Origin: Saprospira grandis
GTDB taxonomy: Bacteria > Bacteroidota > Bacteroidia > Chitinophagales > Saprospiraceae
Assembly: GCF_027594745.1 (NCBI RefSeq)
Contig: NZ_CP110854.1
Coordinates: 2,150,501 to 2,214,500, forward strand
DNA: 64,000 bases
Direction: 5' to 3'
Part shown: positions 50,464 to 62,400 of the stretch, piece after piece
Layout: every line of letters begins with the position of its first letter
Position numbering within the stretch: the first letter of the stretch is position 1
Position numbers and translations under genes: made by a program
The notes under the pieces: generated by a model
What the model was told of the DNA's origin: nothing
What the model saw: only the letters and a program-made list of their open reading frames with translations
Database searches by the model: none

Positions 50464-53400
50464 ATGTATCGATTAAGACAACTATTAGTTGCCTGCAGTC
50501 AGCTTGCCCTAGTGGTATTGCTGAGTTTCGCATTTCAGCAGGAGGCCAAAGCGACCCACGTTATGGGGGCGGATTTGGCTTGGGAATGCGTGGGGCCGAA
50601 TCAGTATCGGTTTCGGCTGAATCTGTATCGAGATTGTAATGGAGTAAATTTGGGAACAACGGCCCGGATTACGATTAACGGCTGTGGATTGAACAGCAGT
50701 TATACGTTGAATCGGGTGACAGGTTACCCACAGGATATTACGCCATTGTGTCCCACTGAGCCTACTGCATGTAGTGGTAATGGGGCTTATGGGGTAGAAT
50801 CTTTTTTATATGAGCGAGTCATTACTTTGCCTGCGGGCTGTACTGATTATCGAATTTCCTATCAGTTGTGTTGTCGAAATAGGGCGATCACGACTTTAAC
50901 CAATGGAGGTGGAGAATCTTTATATATTGAGGCGCATATGGACAACACCTTATCGCCATGTGATAATTCGCCACAATTTTTGAACATACCGACGGCTTTT
51001 CTTTGTCGGAACCAGCCGGTATTTTATAACCATGGGGGCTATGACCCTGATGGGGATTCTTTGGTTTACTCCTTGATTGATTGTGAGGAGGCCAGAAATA
51101 ATCCGGTAGAATACTCTGGTGGATTTGGGGGAACGACTCCCTTATCTTCTTCTACGGGGATCAACATTGACCCGAACACGGGGGCTATAGCCTTTACACC
51201 TACCACACAGCAAGTAGGTGTACTTTGTGTTTTGGTAGAGGAGTATCGAGGCGGCGTAAAGATTGGGGAAACGGTTCGTGACCTTCAGTTTACGGTATTG
51301 AATTGTTCGAACACCTTGCCGGCGGCTACCGGGATTGACTTAGCTACGGGGAATGGTATTATTGATTATGAGATTACCTCTTGTTTTGGTAATGCTTTGT
51401 GTTTTGATGTTTTGGGTTCTGATCCTGATGGCAACAATGTATTGATGTATTGGAATGGTGCTATCCCTGGCGCCACCTTTACGACCACGCAGATCAGCGG
51501 TGATTCTGTTTTGGGTCAATTTTGTTGGAATCCTACAGTTGCTGATGTTGGACAACATACCTTTACGGTAACGGTACAAGATGATGACTGTCCTTTATTG
51601 GGGGCCAATACATTTACTTATACAGTAAATGTAATTGCCAACCCCAACCCTGCGGTAACAGCATTACCTGATACGACTATTTGTGCGGGAGAGTCGGTGC
51701 CTTTGCAAGCTGTAGCTAATGCGCCTACAGCGCCTACAGTAATTGATAGTATTGTATGGTCGCCGAATACGGGTTTAAATACGAATCAGGGGGCGAATGT
51801 TATTGCTACCCCTGCTATTACTACTATATATCAGACGACGATTTATTATTCTGATGGTTGTACCACTAGTGATTTTGTTGTAGTTAATGTACAGGATGAT
51901 CCTATGGTGGCGGTAACGCCTAATGGGGTAAATGCTTGTGCGGGAGCTGTAGTTACCTTAGTTGGTGCTGCGGATCGTGCGGGTTATACCTTTGAGTGGT
52001 TTGATCCTACTGGAGCTTCTATGGGAGCGGGTAGTGTAACTGGGGCACAGTCTTCTATTGATATTACCTTGCCTAATGTTACGGACTCTACAATTTGCTA
52101 TGATGTTGTGGTGGCTGACCCTGTTACGGGTTGTACAACTACGGAACAAGCCTGTTTGGTGATTGGCCCACCTCGTGGACCTGTGGAGTGTATCAATATT
52201 TATGTATCGCCCACGGCTAGTGCCGCTGGTGCGGGTACACAGTTTGATCCTACGACGATTGAGGCGGCTATTGCGCGTTCGTCTTGTAACAATACAGTAA
52301 TTAAGATGGCCCAAGGGGTGTACAACATTGACACGACCTTAAACATCACGAGCTTTTTGACTATTGAGGGTGGATTTGATCCTACAAACTTGTGGGAGAA
52401 AACATCTGATGTAGCACAGACTGTAATTAACAGAACTAATGCAAACCCCTTGGGTTTTGCAAATGCTTATCAACTCATTGCGATGAATGCCTCGAATGCG
52501 CAGGGATTCCGTTTGCAAGATTTGACGATTACCACAGATGATGCAGACTCTTTGGGTATGTCTACTTATGGTCTTCGTTTGACGAGCTGTTCTGACTATA
52601 ATATTGTACGCTGTTCAATTTCTGCTGGAGCTGCTGGAGATGGAGCTGATGGAACGGCTGGTTCTATTGGTTTTGATGGCGATCCTGGTGGAGATGGCGT
52701 TGCTGGTTCAGCAGGTATTCTAGACACCTATGCCGGTGGTGGTAATGGTGGATCTGGAGGAGGACTTTCTGGTTTTGGTAATGGGGGCTCTGGAGCTTCT
52801 GGTGGCAATACTGGTATTCCTTTGCCTGGTGATGGTGGAGATAGTGCGTCTGTTGCCAGTTCTTCTGGTGGCGGCGGTGGCGGCGGTGGAGCCGGTAATG
52901 TGCATTCGCCTTCTGCTGTTGGTGCTCAGGATGGTGGTGGTGCTGGATCTGGCGGTATTCCACCTGATGTAAATGGTTTGGGCGGAAGTGTAACTTCTGT
53001 TCCTTGTCCTACTGGAGCAACTGGACTTGGCGGCGGTGCTGCTGCTGGTACGCCTGGTTCTCCAAATGGAGCAAATGGTACTGTGGGTACTTCTGGAGCA
53101 AATGGTGCAAATGCGCCTGTTGGTCCTGCTCCTACTGCTTTGGCATTTTTCTTCCCTGGCACACAAGCTCTCCAAGGCCAAAACGGTATTGGTGGAACTG
53201 GTGGTTGTGGTGGTGGAGGAGCCTATGCTGCAGCGCCTAACACCGGTGGCGGTGGCGGCGGCGGTGGCGGCGGTGCCTCTGGCGGTATTGGTGGTTTTGG
53301 TGCCTATGGTGGTGGTGGATCTTTTGGGGTCTACATCTATAGCAACGGAGCCAATGGTAATATTCAAGATTGTAATATCACTACATCTACTGCAGGTGTA

Positions 53401-56400
53401 GGAGGTACTGGTGGACTTGGTGGCGCTGGTGGAACTGGTGGCGCTGGTGGTTCTGGCGGACTATCTGGTGGCGGAGTAAGCCAAGGTGGCGCTGGTGGCC
53501 GTGGTGGTGATGGTGGCGCTGGTGGCCGTGGTGGTAATGGTACTGCAGGTTACTCAGTAAATGTTATGGTATCTTCTGCTGTAGCTTCACAACCACTAGT
53601 TAATGCTGACTCTCTTTATGACTTTACTGTAGAGCCAGTCATCATTGTAGAAAATGTAAACTGTACGAAAGCAACCGTTCGTTTTGAAGATACTGGCTTG
53701 CCTGTTGGTAACCCTGGTGCGGGTTTCAATATTACAGATTGGGACTTTGATGTGATTGGCAACCTAGCTAATCCTACTAATGGTATTCACAACCCTGATA
53801 CCACTCAATATGATAGTGTTGGACGTTATACTATTGCTCATTCAGGCTTTAATTATACTGACTTCCATAATATTGCCTTTGATGGGGCTTACCAACCTAC
53901 TATTTCAAGTACAGCGAATTTGATTGGAAATGATACTTTCCAGCTTTGTGTAGGAGAAACAGCTAGTTTCTGTAGTGATATTTATGCGGACTCTATTATT
54001 TGGAACTTTAGTGGGGCTATTCCTAACCCTATTGATGTTCAGTGTACGCCTAACGCACAGTTTAATGTAGCTGGCTTCTATGTTGTAGAATTGCAGCTCA
54101 TTACTGACTGTTGTGGAGACTCTCCTTTGGATACCGCTTATTTGTATGTTGATCCTGTACCTACAGCAACAGCTGCAAATCCTGTTAATGATATTTGTAA
54201 AGGAGAAACGTCTACTTTGACCTTGAATGGCTTGAGCCCAACAGATTCTGTTATTTGGTCTCCTACAGTAGGAAACTTGACCGTAACTTCTCAGAGTACT
54301 GTAGATGTTACCCCTAATGATAGCACAACTTATATTGCTACTATTTATTCTGTAACAGTAACTAATGGTCAGACTCGTTTGTCTTGTCCTTCTTCTGTTT
54401 CTTTTGATGTTAATGTATATCCTGACCTTGATCCTAATCTTAGCTCAACAACTACTATTTGTGGTAATGATGGTACAGCTACTGCTGCTCCTTTGAATGG
54501 CTCTGGAAGTTATGACTTCAACTGGTCTAATGGTGTAGTGGAGACAGCTGTTGCTAGTTCTACTATTAGTAGTCTTCCTGTAGCTGGTTATACAGTAACA
54601 ATTACAGATGCAAATACTGGTTGTGATACTGTTGAAACTATATTTGTTTTTGCTGGTCCAACTCAACCTAGTGCCCAATTAGACTCTTTGGCAGATGTTA
54701 GTTGTGCAGGTGGTACCGACGGATTTATTCGTGTGGCTACTATTGATGGAACTGCTCCATATGATTATGTATGGGATAATGGTTTTGTAGAAAACAATGT
54801 TTTGACAACAGAACAAAGTGGTTTGGCCCCTGGCGTCTACTGTGTTACTGTAACTGATGATAATGGCTGTTCTTCTTCTACTTGTGTAACAGTAGGAGAG
54901 CCTGATCCTCTAGTAATTAACTTGATCCAAGTAGATACAGTAGATTGTAGCTATGATGCGGATGGAGTAATCGAGGTAGAGGCACAAGGAGGTACTGGTC
55001 TTTATTCTTATAGTTGGTCTGGAACAGCCCAAACAACGGCTTTGGTAACAGGCTTAACAGGAGGACCTGCTACTTCTTATACTGTAACAGCTACTGATGA
55101 AAACGCTTGTACAGCAACTTTGACTGTAAATATGCCGGTCAAGTATCCTGTTACGCCTCAGGTTGTGCAAACAGCACAAATTCTATGTAATGGAGATAGT
55201 ACAGCTGTAATTCGTGCTGGAGCAACAGATGGTGTTGGTCCTTACGAAGTAGCTATTTCTGGTCCTATCTCAGCAATTGATACTCAGGCTGCTGGCGCAT
55301 TGGCTACACCTGTAACTTTTGCTAACCTACCCGCAGGAACTTATGATATTACAGTTACTGATATCAATACAACTCCAGGTTGTTCTGCAGTAACTAATAT
55401 TGTAATCAATGAGCCTGCACTACTAAGTAGTTCAACGGCTTTGGATCAGGATGTTAGCTGTAATGGCGGTAATGACGGTGCTGCAACAGCAACAGCAACA
55501 GGCGGAACGGCTCCTTACACTTACCTATGGTCTAATGGAGAAACAACAGCTTCGGCAACAGTTCTTCCTGCAGGTAGTCAATGTGTAACTATTTCAGATG
55601 CTAATGGATGTACCTCATCTTCTTGTGTACTTATTAGCGAACCTATTGTACATACAGTCAGCGCATCGGTAGCTACACCTTACAATGGTCAACAAATTAG
55701 TTGTGTTGGCGCTTGTGATGGTAGTGCAACAGCAGCAGGAGCTGGTGGAACAGCACCTTATACTTATGTATGGAGTGATGGTCAGACTACAGCTACAGCA
55801 ACTGCTCTATGTGCAGGAACTTATAATGTTACTTCAACGGATGCTAATGGCTGTACAGCTACTGTAGTTGTCACTGTTTCTGATCCAGCCGCTTTAACAG
55901 CAGCTATGAGCTCTACGGATGTATCTTGTAATGCTGGTACTGATGGAACTGCCACGGCTTCTATTTCTGGAGGTACAGGTGCATATACTTATCTTTGGGA
56001 TGATGGACAGACAACAGCAACAGCGACAAGCTTGTCAGCTTCTGCATCTTTCTGTGTGACAGTAACTGATGCCAATGGTTGTACAGTTAGTGCTTGTGTG
56101 CCTGTTAATGAACCAGGAGCTGCACATACTGTCAATGCTGCAGTAAGCGCACCATACAATGGTCAACAAATTAGCTGTGCCGGCGCATGTGATGGTAGTG
56201 CTACAGCAGTTGGATCTGGCGGGACTTCACCTTATACCTATGTATGGAGTGATGGACAAACAACAGCTACAGCAACTGGCCTATGCGCAGGTACATATAC
56301 CGTAACCTCAACAGATGCGAATAGCTGTACTGCTACCGCAACTGTAGTAGTCAATGATCCACCCGCATTAACGGCAAGTAGTGCCGGAACGGATGTATCT

Positions 56401-59400
56401 TGTAATGCAGGAACAGACGGAACAGCAACAGTTACAGCTGTAGGGGGTACGGGCGCATATAGTTATCTCTGGGATGATGGACAGACGACGGCCACAGCGA
56501 CAAACTTGTCGGCCTCTGCTTCATTCTGTGTAACGGTAACCGATGCGAATGGCTGTACAATCAGTTCATGTGTAACAATTAACGAACCTGGCGCGGCGCA
56601 TACCGTAGCGGGTACAGTAGCTGCTCCCTATAATGGAGAGGAGATTAGCTGTGCCGGTGCTTGTGATGGTAGTGCTACAGCAGCAGGAGCTGGCGGAACT
56701 TCACCTTATACTTATGTATGGAGTGATGGACAAACAACAGCTACTGCAACTGGCCTATGCGCAGGTACATATACCGTAACCTCAACAGATGCGAATGGCT
56801 GTACAGCAACAGCTAGCGTAACTGTAGATGATCCCGCAGCATTAACAGCAAGTAGTGTTGGAACGGATGTATCTTGTAATGCAGGAACAGACGGAACAGC
56901 AACAGTTACGGCTGTAGGGGGTACGGGCGCATATAGTTATCTCTGGGATGATGGACAGACGACGGCCACAGCGACAAACTTGTCGGCCTCTGCTTCATTC
57001 TGTGTAACGGTAACCGATGCGAATGGCTGTACAGTCAGCTCATGTGTAACAATTAACGAACCTGGCGCGGTGCATACCGTAGCGGGTACAGTGGCTGCTC
57101 CCTATAATGGAGAGGAGATTAGCTGTGCCGGTGCTTGTGATGGTAGTGCAACAGCAGCAGGAGCTGGCGGAACTTCACCTTATACCTATGTATGGAGTGA
57201 TGGACAAACAACAGCTACGGCAACTGGCCTATGCGCAGGTACATATACCGTAACCTCAACAGATGCGAATGGCTGTACAGCAACAGCGAGCGTAACTGTA
57301 GATGATCCCGCGACATTAACAGCAAGTAGTGTTGGAACGGATGTATCTTGTAATGCAGGAACAGACGGAACAGCAACAGTTACGGCTGTAGGGGGTACGG
57401 GCGCATATAGTTATCTTTGGGATGATGGACAGACGACGGCCACAGCGACAAACTTGTCTGCCTCTGCTTCATTCTGTGTAACGGTAACCGATGCGAATGG
57501 CTGTACAATCAGTTCATGTGTAACAATTAACGAACCTGGCGCGGCGCATACCGTAGCGGGTACAGTAGCTGCTCCCTATAATGGAGAGGAGATTAGCTGT
57601 GCCGGTGCTTGTGATGGTAGTGCAACAGCAGCAGGAGCTGGCGGAACTTCACCTTATACCTATGTATGGAGTGATGGACAAACAACAGCTACAGCAACTG
57701 GCCTATGCGCAGGTACATATACCGTAACCTCAACAGATGCGAATGGCTGTACAGCAACAGCGAGCGTAACTGTAGATGATCCCGCGACATTAACAGCAAG
57801 TAGTGTTGGAACGGATGTATCTTGTAATGCAGGAACAGACGGAACAGCAACAGTTACGGCTGTAGGGGGTACGGGCGCATATAGTTATCTTTGGGATGAT
57901 GGACAGACGACGGCCACAGCGACAAACTTGTCTGCCTCTGCTTCATTCTGTGTAACGGTAACCGATGCGAATGGCTGTACAATCAGCTCATGTGTAACAA
58001 TTAACGAACCTGGCGCGGCGCATACCGTAGCGGGTACAGTGGCTGCTCCCTATAATGGAGAGGAAATTAGCTGTGCCGGTGCTTGTGATGGTAGTGCAAC
58101 AGCAGCAGGAGCTGGCGGAACTTCACCTTATACCTATGTATGGAGTGATGGACAAACAACAGCTACAGCAACTGGCCTATGCGCAGGTACATATACCGTA
58201 ACCTCAACCGATGCGAATGGCTGTACAGCAACAGCTAGCGTAACAGTAGATGATCCCGCGACATTAACAGCAAGCAGTGCTGGAACGGATGTATCTTGTA
58301 ATGCAGGAACAGACGGAACAGCAACAGTTACAGCTGTAGGGGGTACGGGCGCATATAGTTATCTTTGGGATGATGGACAGACGACGGCCACAGCGACAAA
58401 CTTGTCGGCCTCTGCTTCATTCTGTGTAACGGTAACCGATGCGAATGGCTGTACAATCAGCTCATGTGTAACAATTAACGAACCTGGCGCGGCGCATACC
58501 GTAGCGGGTACAGTGGCTGCTCCCTATAATGGAGAGGAGATTAGCTGTGCCGGTGCTTGTGATGGTAGTGCAACAGCAGCAGGAGCTGGAGGAACTTCAC
58601 CCTATACCTATGTATGGAGTGATGGACAAACAACAGCTACAGCAACTGGCCTATGCGCAGGTACATATACCGTAACCTCAACCGATGCGAATGGCTGTAC
58701 AGCAACAGCTAGCGTAACAGTAGATGATCCCGCGACATTAACAGCAAGCAGTGCTGGAACGGATGTATCTTGTAATGCAGGAACAGACGGAACAGCAACA
58801 GTTACAGCTGTAGGGGGTACGGGCGCATATAGTTATCTTTGGGATGATGGACAGACGACGGCCACAGCGACAAACTTGTCGGCCTCTGCTTCATTCTGTG
58901 TAACGGTAACCGATGCGAATGGCTGTACAATCAGCTCATGTGTAACAATTAACGAACCTGGCGCGGCGCATACCGTAGCGGGTACAGTGGCTGCTCCCTA
59001 TAATGGAGAGGAGATTAGCTGTGCCGGTGCTTGTGATGGTAGTGCAACAGCAGCAGGAGCTGGAGGAACTTCACCCTATACCTATGTATGGAGTGATGGA
59101 CAAACAACAGCTACAGCAACTGGCCTATGCGCAGGTACATATACCGTAACCTCAACGGATGCGAATGGCTGTACAGCAACAGCTAGCGTAACAGTAGATG
59201 ATCCCGCAGCATTAACAGCAAGCAGTGTTGGAACGGATGTATCTTGTAATGCAGGAACAGACGGAACAGCAACAGTTACAGCTGTAGGGGGTACGGGCGC
59301 ATATAGTTATCTTTGGGATGATGGACAGACGACGGCCACAGCGACAAACTTGTCGGCCTCTGCTTCATTCTGTGTAACGGTAACCGATGCGAATGGCTGT

Positions 59401-62400
59401 ACAATCAGCTCATGTGTAACAATTAACGAACCTGGCGCGGCGCATACCGTAGCGGGTACAGTGGCTGCTCCCTATAATGGAGAGGAAATTAGCTGTGCCG
59501 GTGCTTGTGATGGTAGTGCAACAGCAGCAGGAGCTGGCGGAACTTCACCTTATACTTATGTATGGAGTGATGGACAAACAACAGCTACGGCAACTGGCCT
59601 ATGCGCAGGTACATATACCGTAACCTCAACGGATGCGAATGGCTGTACAGCAACAGCTAGCGTAACTGTAGATGATCCTGCTGTATTGACGCCAACAATT
59701 ACATCTACTGTAGATGTGAATTGCTTTGGTCAGTCTACAGGGGCTGCTACAGTAGCTGCCGCAGGTGGAACTTCACCTTATACTTATCTTTGGGATAATG
59801 GAACAACTACAACTGTTAATGCAGGCTTAGCCGCAGGAACACACTGTGTAACTGTGACGGATGCAAATTCTTGTACTGCAACAGTTTGTGCTACAGTAAA
59901 CCAGCCAGCTTCAGCCGTGACAGCAAATACTGCAGTAACGTCTAATTATAATGGACAAGATGTTAGTTGCGCTGGCTCTGCAGATGGAGAGGCAACAGCA
60001 ACCGCTGCAGGTGGAACAGCACCTTTGAGTTATCTTTGGACCAATGGTCAGACAACTCAAGTTGCAACAGGTCTAGCCGCAGGAACACATTGTGTGACTG
60101 TAACTGACAATTTAGGCTGTACAGCTGTAAGCTGTGTAACAGTTACAGAGCCTGCTCCAATTGCTCTAACTGTAGACAATCAAGTTAATGTGAACTGTTT
60201 TGGTGACGCAACTGGAGAAGCAACTATTGGTACTACAGGTGGAACCGCACCTTATATTTACCAATGGGACGCTGCGGCTGCTAACCAAAATACAGCAACC
60301 GCAACAGCTTTGGCTGCTGGCACTTATTGTGTAACAGTTACAGATGCTAATAATTGTCAAAACAGTCTTTGCGTAACAATTACAGAACCCACCCAGGCTG
60401 TAGCAGTAACTCTTAATGAGCTCGCTCCAGTTAGCTGTGCAGGAAATACAGATGGTTCTGTAGAGGCTGTAGGTTCTGGTGGTAGTGGTTCTCTAGCTTA
60501 CCAGTGGGGAACAGGAGATGTGACTTCAACACTTACTGGACTCGGCGCAGGAACATATTGTGTTACTGTTACAGATAGCCTAGGCTGTACGGTTAGTGAT
60601 TGTATTACATTGACGAACCCTACTCCTTTAGTAGTTACTACAGTAAACACTGTAGATGTAAACTGTTTTGGAGAGTCTACTGGTGAAGCTACTGTGATGG
60701 GATCTGGCGGAACAGCTCCTCTAAGTTATCAATGGGATGCTGCTGCAGGGGCTCAGACAACAGCGAATATTGTTGGTCTAGCTGCTGGTACTTACTGTGT
60801 GACAGTAACAGATGCCAATGGCTGTACAGCAACTAACTGTGTGACTATTGCTCAGCCGGCAACTGCTGTTGCTGTAACTGCAACTGCTGTCTCAGATTAT
60901 AATGGATTTAATGTTTCTTGTTTTGGTGATACTGACGGTTCTGCCACTGCAAATGCTAGTGGAGGAGCAGGAAACTATACTTATGTTTGGGATATTAACT
61001 CTCAAACTACACAAACGGCAACAGGTCTAGCTGCAAGTACATACTGTGTAATCGCAGCAGATGCGAATGGTTGCCGCGATACTTCTTGTGTAACCTTAAA
61101 TGGTCCTACTGCAGTCCAAGCAACAATTACAGATTCTGTAGATGTACTTTGTCAAGGTCAAAGTACAGGTTCTGCCACTGTAATGGGATCTGGTGGAACA
61201 GGAAGCTATAGCTACAACTGGTCTAACACACAAACTACAGCTGTCGCAACTGGATTGGCTGCAGGTGTATATAATGTGACTGTTACTGATGCTAACCTTT
61301 GTGCAACGGATGCTACAGTAATTATTGAGGAACCTGCTTCTTCAGTTGCTGTAAATGTAGTGTCTACTACTGATGTTTCTTGTAATGGAGGTAGTAATGG
61401 TTCTGCAACTGTTGCAGCTCTTGATGGTACTCCCGGCTACACTTATCAGTGGGATGGGGCTACAGGTGGTCAGATTGGTGCCACAGCTAATAATTTGTCT
61501 GCTGGTACTTATGCAGTAACAGCTACAGATGCAAATGGCTGTACCGCTGTCACTACAGTAACTATTAGTCAACCTACTCTTGTTGTAGCTACAATTAGTA
61601 GTACTGTAGATGTAGATTGTCGTAATGATTCAACTGGATCAGCTACAGTTACTGCTACAGGTGGAACTCCTAATGCTGTAGGTCCCGCATACACTTATAT
61701 TTGGGATGCTAATGCAAATAGCCAAACTACAGCGACTGCAACTGGCCTAGCTGCTGGTTCTTATGATGTGACTGTAGTTGATGCAAATGGTTGTACTTCT
61801 GTGGCTTCTGCTACTGTTTCTCAGCCTGCTGGTTTGGTAGATGTTACAGCATCTATTACTTCAAACTTTAATGGTCAGGATGTGAGTTGTGCTACTGCAG
61901 CTGATGGAGAGCTTACAGCTACAGCAGTAGATGGCACAGGACCATATAATTTCGCTTGGTCTAATGGTGCTACAACTGCAATCGCTCCAAATGTTGCAGC
62001 AGGTACTTACACGGTAACAGCTACCGATGCAAATGGCTGTACTGATACAGCTATTGTTACTGTTGTTGCTCCTGCAGTTCTTACTGCAACAGCTACTGTT
62101 GATAATGATGTAGCTTGTAATGGAGGCGCTAATGGACAGGCTACAGTCGCTGCTACTGGTGGAACTGCACCTTATACTTATATTTGGACTGACGGACAAA
62201 CGACAGCTACCGCAACTGCTCTAGCCGCAGGAACACACTGTGTAACTGTTTCTGATGCGAATGCTTGTCAGACTGTTGTTTGTGTTAATATTACTGAACC
62301 TGCAACAGTGGTTCAGCTTACAGAATTAACTAACAACTCTCCAAGCTGTGTAGCTGGTAACGATGGTAGTGCATCTGTTGTAGCAAGCGGTGGTGTTGCC

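Noticed and set aside
52664..53401. Overlapping antisense and alternate-frame open frames in the Gly-rich region
   Set aside because: They are low-complexity shadows (His/Gln-, Ser/Thr- or Trp-rich) of the GGT/GGC codons of the adhesin.
56107..59898. CRISPR-like array
   Set aside because: The repeats are 474 bp, in frame, directly adjoining and part of one long coding sequence; there are no short direct repeats with unique spacers.
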